A DNA stretch of 64,000 nt from Moniliophthora roreri. Taxonomy: Eukaryota; Basidiomycota; Agaricomycetes; Agaricales; Marasmiaceae. The number at the start of each line of letters is the position of its first letter. Position 1 is the stretch's first letter. A program made the translations under genes and the position numbers. The stretch spans positions 62,001-126,000 of the forward strand of contig LATX02000035.1 in assembly GCA_001466705.2 (NCBI GenBank), read 5' to 3'. The notes under the pieces were generated by a model. It searched no databases. It was not told where the DNA came from and saw only the letters and a program-made list of their open reading frames with translations. Positions 35,474 through 47,176 of the stretch are shown one piece after another.

Positions 35474-37197
35474 GTTTATAAATTTGATATATTAGCAACC
35501 ACTTCCCATTGCTCATACTCAAGGTGATTAGAACAGCAGTTATTGATTGGGGTAGATTTGAGTGTGGGAGAGGTCATAGTTGTATTGCTATCTTTATTTT
35601 TAATGGTGATTATGATTGAAGGAATTGGAATAGTGATTTCCTCTTGCTAGTATAAGTGCAGGCCCTTCAGTTTGACATAACAGAGTATGTTCTCCTTCTA
35701 TGAGACATAGTTCTCACCATTGAATTTCTCTTTGTCTGGCAATTGGGTAATATTCAAGTAGTTGTTCAGAGTATTGACAGATGTTATGATGGAGTGAATG
35801 TGGATCCAGGTGAGCCATTATTCAAAGTTTTTGTGTAGACTGTATTCTGATGCAGTTGTTTAGCAACAGGGCCCATAACCTGTCATAGATAACAACTAAT
35901 GAGTACTCAGACAGTCACACTGAATGTGTGAATGGCTGAGGTGTTACAAGGTGTTTGTAATGAATAAATACTATAACATGAAACTGTAAACTTGGAATTT
36001 AATTAGTGAATTGAATAAATGAGTCTGAAATATATCAAATCAAATGTGTATTGTAGTTGAGAATCAGAAACTGTAAGTGGAGCAGAAACATATGATTAGG
36101 TGGCAACTCATATATCACCTGTATTCTTTGACACAATAGCTCAGCTTGCTTGCCAGATCCAGCAGCTCCAGAGCCAAGCTATAGGAGCTGCTTGCCCATA
36201 ATGGCTAGCCAAGCTGTTATAGGCAAGTGGCTCCTGGGACAAGTACACTGACAATTGACAGTGACTGCCCCTATGATATTCTTCTTAGTTTCTTTGTTAT
36301 CCTCAAGGTTTTCCAATGTCTTTCTATATGCATACAACAATATTGTGGGTAATTCTTTGCATTGAAGAAAGCAAAGAGCCACCAGGTGGAGCTGCTCACC
36401 TACAAATAGCTTTAGAGCTGGAGCCTGACTGCCTTCAATCTATGCCCTCACAGTGTCAACTATTGATCTCATGGCCTCTTAGACATTATTCCTATTGTGG
36501 TTGTCATTGTCATCACTAGCAAGAGATTCAAAACTTGGATAGAACATTCAAGATGTGTTGTGAGTTCCTTTCAATGCAACTTTTAGCTCATTTTCTTTTA
36601 CTACAACTAGCAGCAATGCAGTCATTTCAGATGGAACTCTGCTACTGAAACTGATATGGTGTGCAATCTGTCATAATCAGAGTAGTAGGAGATAGTGATT
36701 ACTTGAAGATGTTGGCTTTGAAGAACCTGATGAGGCTATAGGCTAATAGGCTATGGAGCATTGTGTCTCCACATTCATGTTATGAATTGAACATCTATTT
36801 ATGCTGTTACATCCACCAAAGATTATTGAAAACATCTATATTGCTGCTATAAAGTGTTAAAATTGACTGTGAATGTGCTATGGCAAACAGGTGCCTTGAA
36901 GTACTGAATTGCAGAGACTTGGAGACATTTATTTATCAAGTGAATTTCAACTTACACTTAAGGATAGTATGCTCAATTTCACTTAAGTTGATAATCTGCT
37001 CAGGTTGTCATTTGAGGTTGTCCTGGTTGCTCTCTCAGCCTAGTGCTAGGTTAATGTGCTCCAGTTGATACTAATTGCTGCCTTAAGCAAAAAATGCTTT
37101 ATGCTCAAATGACACTAGACACATCCACTAGAGAGGTAGAATGGCAGTTGCACTCTGCACCTCATATGTTCTGGTCTGTCTTGTGGCTGCCTTACAT
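35474..37197. other. CpG-poor sequence, no gene seen
   Basis: AT-rich and nearly CpG-free, with only short ORFs on both strands. Probably old, methylation-decayed transposon DNA. Confidence 0.5.
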
Positions 37198-37446
37198 CAG
37201 CGAAATGGACACCTAAATATATTGGAATAAAATGAGTGAAATACATTATAATAGCCAAAATACTTTATAATCATTATGGTGTATTTTAATGTAATATAAT
37301 TGTTGTTCCTTTATTTTAATGGATTAAAATGAAGCAAAATGGTTATAATGTATTCTGGCTATTATGATGTATTTTGGCTATTATAATGTATTTCAGCCAT
37401 TATAATGCATCGGCCCCACCTGGGGGGTCAGGGACAAAAAAAAATA

Positions 37447-37565
37447 TTATTTATTTGTTGTAACCTCCATGAGTCGAACCCTCAACCTCAAGGTGGATTA
37501 GTCAGCAACCTCAGCAGCTGCGGAGTGCTCAAGACCACTGTACCACAGTGCCATATGCTTACCAC
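37447..37565 (-). mobile_element. tRNA-derived SINE-like insertion
   Basis: On the minus strand, TGGTACAGTGGTCTTGAGCA fits an RNA polymerase III A box and GAGGGTTCGACTCATGG fits a B box, about 60 bp apart, followed by an A/T-rich tail ending in a T run. The T-arm pairs poorly, so it is not a working tRNA gene; a tRNA-derived SINE is more likely. It is surrounded by the repeats of the TIR element. Confidence 0.55.
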
Positions 37566-37726
37566 CACACATAGTACAATATATCCCCTTACTCAAAAGA
37601 CCTATCTCCACCCTCTTGCTGTTTCTATTGATCAAATCCCCAACCAAAAGCTTCCCTTCACTTTATAGAGTCCTCTTCCTGTCATCTGGAAGGCATAAAA
37701 ATGCACTGTTTTGATTGCCTCTGTTA

Positions 37727-37906
37727 CAATCTATTTTACTACATTATAATAACCCTGTCTCATTTTATTGCATTTTAATATACTATAATAATACCATCCC
37801 ATTTTATTGCATTTTAATGTACTATAATAATACCATCCCATTTTATTGTATTTTAATGGATTATAATAACACCAGTCTCATTTTAATGCATTTTAATGTA
37901 TTGTAA
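37727..37906. repeat. 45-bp tandem repeat, about 4 copies
   Basis: Units contain CATTTTATTGCATTTTAATG then TACTATAATAATACCATC. The period of 45 keeps one frame open, giving repeated YYNNTIPFYCIL, but this is a by-product of the period, not evidence of a protein. Confidence 0.8.
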
Positions 37907-38443
37907 TAGCATTGCTTGATTTTAATTTATTATAATGGACTAAAATCAGCAAAATACATTATAATTTATTATATTTAGGTGTCCATTTTGCTGATGCTAT
38001 GAAAGATATATGTAGTTCATTAAAAACTTTAGTTTATACTCAATTAAATTACATATTTTTTGGAGCTCCTCAGATTCAAATGCATGAGATTTTTTCTTGC
38101 TAAGATAGATAAAAAAAAAAAAGAACTTAAGCAATATAACCTGGGATAATTCACTTGCCAAATTGCTATATTAGCCATTGCTACTTTTGTATTAATCTGA
38201 AAAAACCTGGGTGTATCAACTGTCACAAACTTCAACTCAAGATAGACTCATACAAATTCACAGTATTAGCTCTTGAGTGCTCAGTATGAACACTTCTTAG
38301 TCAGCCATCAGCATGTTTCCTGTGCACTGTCAGCACTCTAATAAGGCAACACAACCCACTCTAACACTTTTCTGAGTGATTCTGAGCTTAACCTATGTTT
38401 TATAAATAAAAAATATTTCTATAATTAAATTTAAGAGTATAAA

Positions 38444-38575
38444 AAGCTAAACCTAACCTCTAACCCTGAACCCTCACTGCAGAGCATTCCTCCCCTCCTC
38501 TAACTACAAACCCCTAACCTGAACCTCTAACCTCTAACCTCTAACCTACCCTAAACATCTCAACCTAGATTCAAG
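38444..38575. repeat. CTAACC-rich degenerate repeat
   Basis: Repeated CTAACC and CCTCTAA words, including AACCTCTAACCTCTAACC. It resembles, but does not match, the fungal telomere CCCTAA. It is the only feature in the otherwise empty stretch 37994-39272. Confidence 0.5.
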
Positions 38576-39272
38576 CTCTTAAGTGCACTACCTATTTCTA
38601 ACTCCAAACCCAAACCCTTAAGTAGAGAAGCACTTTGCATCAGCACTACATGCTGCAGACTGCTACATGGTCTTCAAAAAAAAACTGGCTCCTAAAAGGA
38701 TTAAACTGTAGCTATGACAAAGCCTCTCTACACTTACAGGCATATCCACTATGCCATGATGCTATTAAAAACATAGAAGGTGTTCAAATGATACTTACTT
38801 TCTGATCAGGCTGGCAGGAAGTGTCACTAAAAAGAGAAAGTGGGCACAGCTGATGCTTAAGTAAGAAGTGGCCACACTGACTACTCTTAGCTCTTTGAAG
38901 TTCTAATCAATTAATAGGCAGTAGGCAGGGTGGCAGCAGCATCTTCTTTTACTTACTCACTGCCAAATTCCATCTTTCATTATGGCAAGAGTCTCTCAAT
39001 GCCTATCAAAAGCAGTAGGTTACTCTAATGAAATGTTGTATAGCTGTAGTAAGGATTGGTACTGTTGGCTGTTGCCCTATATGCATCAAAAACAGTAGAA
39101 ATATAGAGATAGTGGTGGAATGGTGGTAGAAGAAATAGTAGAAGATTACTCAGAGTGAGCAAATGTGATTATTGCAACTGAGAGGAAGTGCACAGAACAG
39201 ACAGCACTGGCATCAAAGGTCTTGCACAAGAAACTTTGGTTATGAGTGATTTAGAGGAATATTACTAGCAGT

Positions 39273-40081
39273 TAGGGCTTCGGTCAGATCGGATGATCCG
39301 CCGGCATCCAAGCGATTGTGAGTCGGATTCCGATGGCGGATTGCCTCCTCAAAAGCACTCCATCTGCAGATTGCCATCCAACCAGTCTGAGGATGAACGC
39401 TGGATGGAGAGAGTAGTACATCAGCATATTCCGGTGTAACTGTACAGTTTATGAAATAGAAATTCGTACCCCAAGTAGCTGCATCGCAAGAAAAAAAAAC
39501 AGTTTACACAATTGTTATCTACTATGGCTGGTGAACACAACCCTCCCGACCTCTCAACAATCCTTCCAGCAGGTTCCAAGCGTCACAAACCCACCCGCAG
39601 ACATGACGACAATGCCACTTCCGACATTAATTCAGAAGAAGAAGAAGCATCACAGCCACCATGTAAACGTACCTCAACCTCAACCTCTCATAAATTCACT
39701 ACTATACCAGGTAAGTATAGTGCCCTCCAACTTGTTATATGTTTGTTGAAAACCACATAGGCTCATTGGTTGCTGTCGAACGTGCATTAAGTCAGGGGAA
39801 GGATGTCATTGGTCTCCATCAGCATAGTCTTTCAGGCAAGACAACTGCGATGCTCATGTTGTACTGCAGTATCCTTGTCTTTGAAGATGCTCTCAAAGAG
39901 GACTACAAGCCTCGATAGTTATTAGATGTATGTACCAAATTGACAAAAAAATTTTAACCTCCATCTGACAATCATCTGCCCCATCCATCAGATACCATCC
40001 GGCAATGCGGATTGCTCTCTCAACAACCATCATCCGAGCGGATGCAGCCGCATCCAATCCGCATCCAATCCGTACGAAGCC
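39273..40081 (+). mobile_element. hAT-type non-autonomous element, 8-bp TSD
   Basis: CTAGCAGT flanks the element at 39265-39272 and 40082-40089. The ends are TAGGGCTTCG and its inverse, followed by looser inverted GGATNNNCGG words; the right end has a doubled CCAATCCGCAT. An 8-bp duplication plus a TAGGG terminus is typical of hAT elements. It is rich in CpG while both flanks are nearly CpG-free, so it inserted recently. It carries a small spliced ORF instead of a transposase. Confidence 0.88.
39524..39918 (+). CDS. Captured helicase-like fragment in hAT element
   Basis: Two exons, 39524-39710 and 39761-39918, joined by a 50-bp GT-AG intron, give 114 aa with consistent phase. The first exon starts MAGEHNPPDLSTILPAGSKR and is basic and Ser/Thr/Glu-rich. 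The second has ALSQGKDVIGLHQHSLSGKT then TAMLMLYCSILVFEDALKED. The order G-K-D-V-I, then S-G-K-T-T, then hydrophobic helix, then DYKPR resembles the Q-motif to motif I region of DEAD-box or RecQ helicases, with a degenerate Walker A. The stop at 39916 comes where motif Ia should begin, so this is a truncated copy. Possible gene capture by the element; it may not be translated. Confidence 0.5.
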
Positions 40082-40395
40082 CTACTAGCAGTAGTCAGAT
40101 ATCTTGAATCACATTAACTAACTACAACTATTTTATTTCAGGTTAACATGATCATGTGGATAAGGGCATATTGAGTTTCAGAGGCCCAATCATTTGGTGA
40201 TAGCAGGTGTTTCTACTAGGTTACAATTGATTCTATTTCTCTAAAGAGCCAAATTGTTCATCTCTATAGAAATGTGTTTTGATCTCTTAAAGTCCAACAT
40301 GTTATCATCAAAATAACTACAACTTAATAGCCAGAGTAAAGCTACTACAACTATCTTTAAACACAACAGAAAGGGCAATTAATATTACTAGATAT

Positions 40396-42635
40396 CTACA
40401 ATTCATCAGTTCCATTGCTCCAATAATCATCATCTTCACCATCTGTATGAAGAGGAGATTCTGGCATTGTATCCATTACTCTGCCTTTCCTATCTTCTAT
40501 GCATCTCACAGATGGCCAAACTGCAAGAAATGGGGAAGGCCTAAAAGTCACATAGGCTACAAGCCAATGTTCAGAAAGAATGCTAATATCTATAGTAGGG
40601 GGAAGAACCAGTAAGAAGAAATCTTCAGGAGGTCTTTTACCCAAAGCAAGAACCTCCCTCAGCTCTGAAGTTGTCCATTCATGAGGTTCAGATGTAAATC
40701 CAATATGAAATGAAGAGAAGAATGACTCCAACCTCAAAATGAAGGTTTGAGGAGCTTTCTTCCCAAGAGACTAATTTATAAATTAGATTATAATTATAAT
40801 TAGCAAGAGTAGAATAAATACCTGTGCCCACTTTATACACCTTGTCCACCAATCTGTCCAATCCCAAAAGTCTGCCCAGCAGATAAAAAGCATAGCAGCA
40901 ATTGGATAAGGATCAAAATCATCCAATTGATGAAGTAGGATATCACTTGGTGATTTGACTTTGATGCAGTATTCTGCCCAATTCTTGACAGCAAAATGTA
41001 CCAGCCTGGATTCAGTTTGTTCTAGAGGATTTTCTTGCCAACTCTTAAAGGTTGCAATGAGTGGCCGGCATGGCATGTGATATAGAGGGTAAGATTTTGT
41101 AAGAGTGGGGAGTATATGAAGGAAGAGTAAGGCTGTACACTCTTCATCAGATATTGCTGGAGTATGATATGCTCCTGAACGTGTCCCATCTAAGAGGAAC
41201 TCAGTGAAGGAAGCATGTAAAATGTGCAGGTCTGAGACTTCATTATCAGGTATGTGTATCACTGAATGAAGTCTTGACAAGAGTGTCTCAACTTCACCTT
41301 CCCTGAGTCTCAAAAGAGATGTAATAGTAGATATTGATCGAGACAAGTGAAGGGGGTGAGACAAGTGAAGGGGGCGAGACAAGTGAAGGGGGCGAGACAA
41401 GGTGGGGTAATATATATTGGGACTATAGCGAGAGGAGACAAGTAGTCTCAGAATTGGATGGACTCTGTCCCAACGAGGACACATTGACAGAATCTGTCGG
41501 TATAGTAGATCCAAGTCAGGATATGGGGATTCCAGGATGACACCAGGCTCTTTCATTAGAATTGTCCTTAACCGCTGCTGGGGTAGTTCATCATAGGTAT
41601 CGATATATTTAATGACAGTCGCAGCAAAGATGAACTGTCCACTTGCTCTCGAGACGAGTCGCCGGATGATATCTTTACCAGGCCATGACTCATCCTCGCC
41701 ACGTAAGGCAGCACGGTACTTCTTTCGAAGGCGGACAAATTCTTTAATGAAATAGTTCTCGATATCCAGGTACGATTCATACGCTTTACTGGAAATCGGG
41801 AGCCACTGGAGATTGGAATCAAAGTCTGCATTGTTGAAGCCATCACGAATCTGAGGCTCGGGGCGACTGCAGATGAGGAAAATGAAGGGAAATGGGGTTA
41901 TGAAAGCGATTGCGTAGCCAATCATGTCCAACAACCTCTCCTGGGACCGAAAGTCGACACATTCGTCAAGACCATCGACAATAATGACATCTGGAAGACG
42001 CAGTCGCTGCTCCGGACTCAGCTTTGCGAACGGCTCGAGAACCAGTTTACGAAACTGATTTTCGACTGTGGTACGGAAAATGTGAGGATTTGAGCGAATG
42101 ATGTCAATTATCAAGGGACCAACGGCGTCTCGAAGGGCCCCGCACTCCGATGTGCAAAGTTGGTATGCGATTGTGGCGACAAACGGATCCAACTTATTGC
42201 GAGTTGTATCATTTCGCGAGAAGAAGAATGATGCAGCCAATCTCGTGCTGGCATACTTCTCTGATAGTGTCTGGGCAATCGCTGACTTCCCTACACCAGC
42301 CGAACCGTGAAGCCAGTAAACTCGAGTGGTCTTTGAATCATCCTCGATCCACTGGGTCAAGGTCTCGAAAATCTTGACGCGAGTACCGGAATGGCACTTT
42401 GGCGGAGGGAAACGGTGGCCTGCGTTGTAAGCTGCATTTCCGGCAGCATGAGCTGCGAGATCTCGAAGTATAATGCCATCTGTAGCCTGTAAGTCAATGA
42501 CGATGCCCAATGTAGCAAAGATTCACCTGAAGGATCAAGGTGGAAAGAACCATAGTGATTGTTCTGGATACCATGGACTGCGTTGAAAGTTCCTCCAGAA
42601 ATATCAAAGGCGCTCGCGCCCTCAAAAACAGACAT
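40396..42635 (-). CDS. NACHT ATPase 1 (NLR-like)
   Basis: Exons 42527-42635, 40822-42479 and 40396-40770 give 713 aa. Residues 1-30 carry FDISGGTFNAVHGIQNNH. A PPPKCHSGTR segment precedes the NACHT domain, with Walker A GSAGVGKSA at about 95-103, Walker B VIIVDGLDEC at 201-210, and ICSRPEP downstream. The C-terminal exon has the module shared with the other two paralogs (APQTF, RLESFFSSF, SILSEHWLVA) and ends in an acidic tail. There are no WD40 or ankyrin repeats. An 18-bp tandem repeat encodes LSRPLH units in the middle. NACHT proteins of this type act as fungal NLR-like sensors; the ligand is unknown. The 3' part (40396-41335) has almost no CpG, unlike its 5' part and paralogs, yet stays open. 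An ATG 63 bp further upstream was not found, so 42635 is chosen. Confidence 0.88.
41341..41400. repeat. 18-bp tandem repeat in NACHT 1
   Basis: About three units of GAGACAAGTGAAGGGGGC. In frame, it encodes repeated LSRPLH. It lies at the edge between the CpG-normal and CpG-poor halves of the gene. Confidence 0.9.
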
Positions 42636-44645
42636 AAAAATAGGGAAGTTCAACAAATGGAAGCAACAATTTTGAGGATGGAGAGGATTGAGATGCAACC
42701 CTGGTTCCCCGGCTGTTGTCGGGGAACATGGACCGGTGATGAACGATGAACGTTTAAACTTTAACGTTTAACATGGACATCTTGCCTCTCGAGACTTGGC
42801 ATTTTCATCGTCAATGGTCAAGCATTCTCAGTTTCTACCTCGATACCAGGTTTTCCGTTTGCCTATTATCCAACCGATATTCCGTGCTTCGTCTGCAGAA
42901 CGAGGGTGCCTAGTGTAACGTCGACGAGCTTTATTCACGGCCTTGTTGATTTGGGTTCAATGATGGATCCTCTTAGGTGTGTTATCTGTGTTCATATCTA
43001 TCTCTTTCCTCCCTTTTTCACCAAAAATGCCGACTCGCAGATTAGCAACAATGGACTGTTACTTCAAACTCATATAACCCGCTCTCGGTGTGGCCAGAAT
43101 GGGTTTCCTCTTCATATCAGACGACACTTCGTTCAATTCACCAATGGTCCATTATTGAAAGCGGAGTTTATGGCTGAGAGGGGTACACTTTCTCCTTCGT
43201 CCGCTCAACGTGTTTGAGGAGGGATGGTTTCGTCAACGCTTGGACAGGTGGTTGGCAAGTTCATTCTTTAGTTTCCATGAATGCAGTACTGACGTTCGGC
43301 TGATGTAGTTGGCCCTGGACATTTCTCGCTATGCGGCATGTTTCTCTGTCTCTGAACGACATCCAGGACAACAAGAGAAGGCAGAGAAGAGCGAGCGAGT
43401 GTGAAATGGAATTGGAGGCGTCATTACTATACCGTCTTGTGATGTGCGTTCTTTTATCTTTTTCTACTCTTATCAGGCGACGCCCATCATCTCTTCACAA
43501 TATACAGCGATTACCCAAAACTCGAAACTAAAACACGCTCTGATCAAAGGTGCACTCAGTATACGTCTGTAACCGCTTTTACGGCGATAGAGGTTATGAT
43601 GAGCGTATAGGTGCGCTCTCTTGTAGCTATATGCTTCTCACTCCTTCTGACTATCCATAATCCAAATAGCTCACATGCTCAACTTCGCAAGAGCATCAAG
43701 CCTTGTATGGTGTACAGTGTGTCTACCTCGCCCACTTCAGGGATATGCGAAGGCATGATCGGTGTACGAGTAGGACGGTGAGCTGCCTTTTTTCCTCTAT
43801 TCCGTCATAGGTATTGATGAACATCCAGACGGCTTGATCTTGGGATGGGCGCCGCCAAGGAGCTTCAGAAGTTGTACCTCTCTTGTCATGACATAGCTAT
43901 AGGAAATCATTGAATTATCACACAGCACATCACATGCAAAGCCATTGAAAACTCGCCATAGCTCGGTCATCGTGGCGCGGACCCTCTTCCGCAAATCCCT
44001 CATATTGCAAACTGTCAGAGATCTATCCATCCATCGAGTTGTGTTGGACGTTGATTCAGATGATCAAAGCTTTCTACCGGAGCCGCCAAAGACATGCGGA
44101 AGAAAGCCCAAAGTGTCCCAGTCTCGACGTTGGCACCTTGCTTCGAGTTTTGCCTCCAATGTTTCATCGACGAGACGGTGCGGCTAGAATGTGCGGCTGT
44201 TTCAGTGCGAAAGCGGGACGAAAAACGGTCCGAATTGGGCAAGCTCGTTACGTGATACTCCGTTATGACCGTTAAGCCTTGTACAGTGCACTTTCTGCTT
44301 CTGTTCTTGCATCCGCGTTTCCGTACAACTCAACTATGCTAGCCTGAAAAGTACGCTATTCAGGACGATCATCTATCAGATAGATTTGGATGCACAACAC
44401 TGATGACGCCACGAAGGACTGTTGACCAAGGGTGCAGAAGCGTTTAGACGTTGGCAGGTGGTGGATTCAAGCTTTGCGAGTTTTTTCCTCGACTCTTTTC
44501 GGCTAATTACGGTTCAGCCAATCGGAACTGCATTGGTTTGAAAGCAAGCAAAGCCAGTTTCGGTCATGTGTATTTCATTCAGCGCTTCGTTTAAAAGGTT
44601 CACAATTTGGATCAAGAAATCGTACCCCCCGCCAGGAACATTCAC
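42636..44645. other. Intergenic region, no confident gene
   Basis: Separates the divergent NACHT 1 and catalase genes. Several short open stretches exist, for example 42906-43217 and 43945-44275 on the plus strand, with possible splice signals, but none gave a recognisable or phase-consistent protein. Normal CpG content returns here. Confidence 0.5.
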
Positions 44646-46940
44646 ATGCGCAGGTTACATCTTCTCGTGGTCAACTTCACTTTGATTGTTCTAGCACTCT
44701 GTGCGGACAATCAAGGCAACTTACCTGGCGACGACGGGTATCTGAAGCAATTTGTCGTCGATGACTCCTCCTCTTTCACCACCACGGACTCCGGCACTCC
44801 CGTCGATGACACCCATTCTCTCAAAGCTAGTCAAACAGGGCCAACTCTACTCGAAGACTTTGTCCTCCGGACCAAGATTACTCGCTTTGACCACTCGAAT
44901 ATCCCTGAACGAATTGGTGAGTTTGGTTCATCTGAAAAGTTGAAATCTTCTCATCATCTCTAGTCCATGCTCGAGGCGCCGCGGCTCACGGTTACTTTGA
45001 ATCGTATGGTGACTGGTCTAACCTTACCGCCGCCGCCTTCTTGAGCAAACCAGGGAAGCAGACATCGATCTTTGTCCGCTTTTCCACCGTTGCAGGATCC
45101 CGTGGAAGTGCAGATACAGTCAGAGATGTCCATGGATTCGCTCTCCGGTTCTATACAGAGGAAGGAAATTATGGTGCGGGTACAGCCTTTGTAATACTAC
45201 TATTCACTGACCGTACTTCAGATATTGTAGGGAACAATATTCCAGTGTTCTTCATTCAGGACGCTATACAATTCCCGGATTTGATCCAAGCCGTTAAACC
45301 TCGTCCTGACAACGAAATACCCCAAGCTGCGACAGCTCACGATTCCGCGTACGATTTCTTCAGCCAGAATCCCTCCACACTTCACACACTCCTTTGGGCC
45401 ATGTCCGGTCATGGTATCCCACGCTCCTATCGCCATATGGATGGCTTTGGCGTTCACACTTTCCGTTTCGTCACCCGTCACGGCAAATCTAAGCTCGTCA
45501 AATTTCATTTCAAGAGTCAGCAGGGACTTGCTAGTCTCATCTGGCCCGAAGCCCTCATTATATCCGGCCAGAATCCCGACTTCCATCGTCAGGATCTATT
45601 CAATGCCATCGAAGCTGGTCACTTCCCAGAATGGGAGCTTGGTGTGCAGATCATGGACGAGGAGGATGTACTCAAGTATGGCTTTGACTTGCGGGATCCG
45701 ACAAAGATAGTGCCCGAGACACTCGTTCCGGTTACACCTCTCGGGAAATTTGTATTGAATCGGAACCCGATGAATTACTTTGCGGAGACAGAACAGCTTA
45801 TGGTAAGTGTTCATTTCGAGTTCACTTTCAAAGGCGAACACTCATTGTCTCCAGCTGTCTCCAGGGAATGTTGTTCCTGGCATTGATTTCTCAGACGATA
45901 CTCTTCTTCAAGGCCGTCTGTTCTCCTATGTCGATACGCAACTCAACCGTAACATGGGCTCGCCCAACTTTGACCAACTCCCTATCAATCGTTGTCGCTT
46001 TGGAGTCCATAACAATAATCGCAATGGTGCCGGCCAACAGTTCATTCACTCCAATATTTATCCATACACCCCGAACACACTTAATCACGGCTTCCCTAAA
46101 CCCGCTAACCAAACGGTCGGAAACGGCTTCTTCACCGCACCCGCTCGACGAATCACTGATGGGAGATATGTCAGAGAGATGTCGCCAACCTTCTCAGACC
46201 ATTGGAGCCAGCCTCGCCTCTTTTGGAACTCAAACTCCCCGGATGAGCAGCAGATGATTGTAAGCGCTCTTCGTTTTGAGCTGGCACGCGTCCAGTCTGT
46301 CGATGTCAGGAGAAATTTCATCACGCAACTCAACAGGGTCGACAATGACCTTGCCAAACGAGTTGCTTCAGCTATCAACATCGAGGCTCCAGCACCTGAC
46401 CCTCAATATTATCACAAAAACACTACTATCAACCTTTCCGTTTTCAACACAACGCTCAAGACCATTGCTGGTCTGAATGTTGGTATTCTTGCCACCAACC
46501 TCAACGGCTCCACTGCCTCCGTCGAACAAGCCGTTGCTATCGCTCAAGCTTTCCGAGCCAAGGGTGTTCACGGAGTTGTCATCGCCGAGACTCTAGGCAC
46601 TGGCGTCGATGCCACTTACATCGGCTCAGACGGTACTTTGTTCGATGGAGTCATCGTTTGTGACCATACAGACAACCTGTACGACGCAGCCGAGGCATCG
46701 TTCACCTCGTGGTATCCCTCTGCGCGACCAATGACGATTGTCCGAGTAGCGTACACGTATGGAAAACCAGTTGGTGCTATTGGCGGAGGTAAGCAGGCAT
46801 TGGATAAGGTGTTTACGGGGAGGAGTGTCATTGGAAGGAAAGGGGTGTATGTTGCTGATGACGTTGGGAAGCTCGTTAATGCGTTTGAGGAGGGACTAAA
46901 GGTGTTCAAGTTCTTGGACAGATTCCCGAAAGATCATTGA
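44646..46940 (+). CDS. Secreted large-subunit catalase
   Basis: Decomposes hydrogen peroxide to water and oxygen using heme. Exons 44646-44916, 44964-45173, 45222-45802 and 45855-46940 give 715 aa. The N-terminus [19 protein letters not shown] is a signal peptide, so export is likely. The catalytic His is in [13 protein letters not shown] (about residue 92), the Asn in [14 protein letters not shown], and the heme-binding Tyr in [15 protein letters not shown]-like [16 protein letters not shown] precedes the third intron, then [12 protein letters not shown]. After about residue 540 a flavodoxin-like C-terminal domain ([27 protein letters not shown]) places it in the large-subunit clade of catalases. 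All active-site residues are present. The upstream ORF extension lacks an ATG, so 44646 is the start. It has no obvious functional tie to the NACHT genes. Confidence 0.95.
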
Positions 46941-47032
46941 CATACATGCGTTACATCTCGTCCCTCCATTAAAAGAAAACTTGACTAGCCCTTATTTATA
47001 GGATATTGTACACTACAATCTACTCTTTTCAA

Positions 47033-47176
47033 ATGATTAACATTGAACCAGGTTCATCGCGAGAGACCAATGTCCAGTCATGCATCGAAAAGCTCAAGCT
47101 TATGGAGGACCACTCGTTGGTGGACGCGATGGTGTGTCCTGCGTTTCGGCGGCGGTTAGTTGATCCTGTGTTTTGA
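47033..47176 (+). CDS. Small unassigned ORF after catalase
   Basis: A 47-aa ORF starting MINIEPGSSRETNVQSCIEK and ending RRRLVDPVF. It might be a leftover exon of a larger gene; no partner exon was found. Nothing else is seen from 46941 to 47576. Confidence 0.25.
   Translation: MINIEPGSSRETNVQSCIEKLKLMEDHSLVDAMVCPAFRRRLVDPVF

Larger units (their letters stand above)
37198..37993. mobile_element. 0.8 kb TIR element, AT-rich interior
   Basis: The left end CAGCGAAATGGACACCTAAA and the right end, read inverted, CAGCAAAATGGACACCTAAA are inverted repeats of about 24 bp with one mismatch. Both are next to AT, a possible 2-bp duplication. The interior is built of CATTATAATGTATTTT-like words. It contains a tandem repeat at 37727-37906 and a tRNA-like insertion at about 37447-37565. 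There is no transposase, so it is a MITE-like element. Confidence 0.75.

Noticed and set aside
37447..37565. Functional tRNA gene on the minus strand
   Set aside because: A and B boxes are visible but the T-arm and acceptor stem do not pair well and no clear anticodon loop can be folded.
37715..37906. 63-codon repetitive ORF
   Set aside because: It is a by-product of a 45-bp tandem repeat whose period is a multiple of three.
38444..38575. Interstitial telomere repeat
   Set aside because: The words are CTAACC and CCTCTAA, without a run of the expected CCCTAA, so a plain low-complexity tract is more likely.
40783..40821. Hydrophobic Ile/Leu-rich C-terminus for NACHT 1
   Set aside because: It is translated intron sequence; splicing 40771-40821 out restores the module shared with the paralogs.
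44607..44645. Earlier start for the catalase
   Set aside because: The upstream frame begins with TTG, not ATG; the ATG at 44646 gives a proper signal peptide.
45218..45586. Antisense ORFs over the catalase gene
   Set aside because: They are frame shadows of a strongly supported plus-strand gene.
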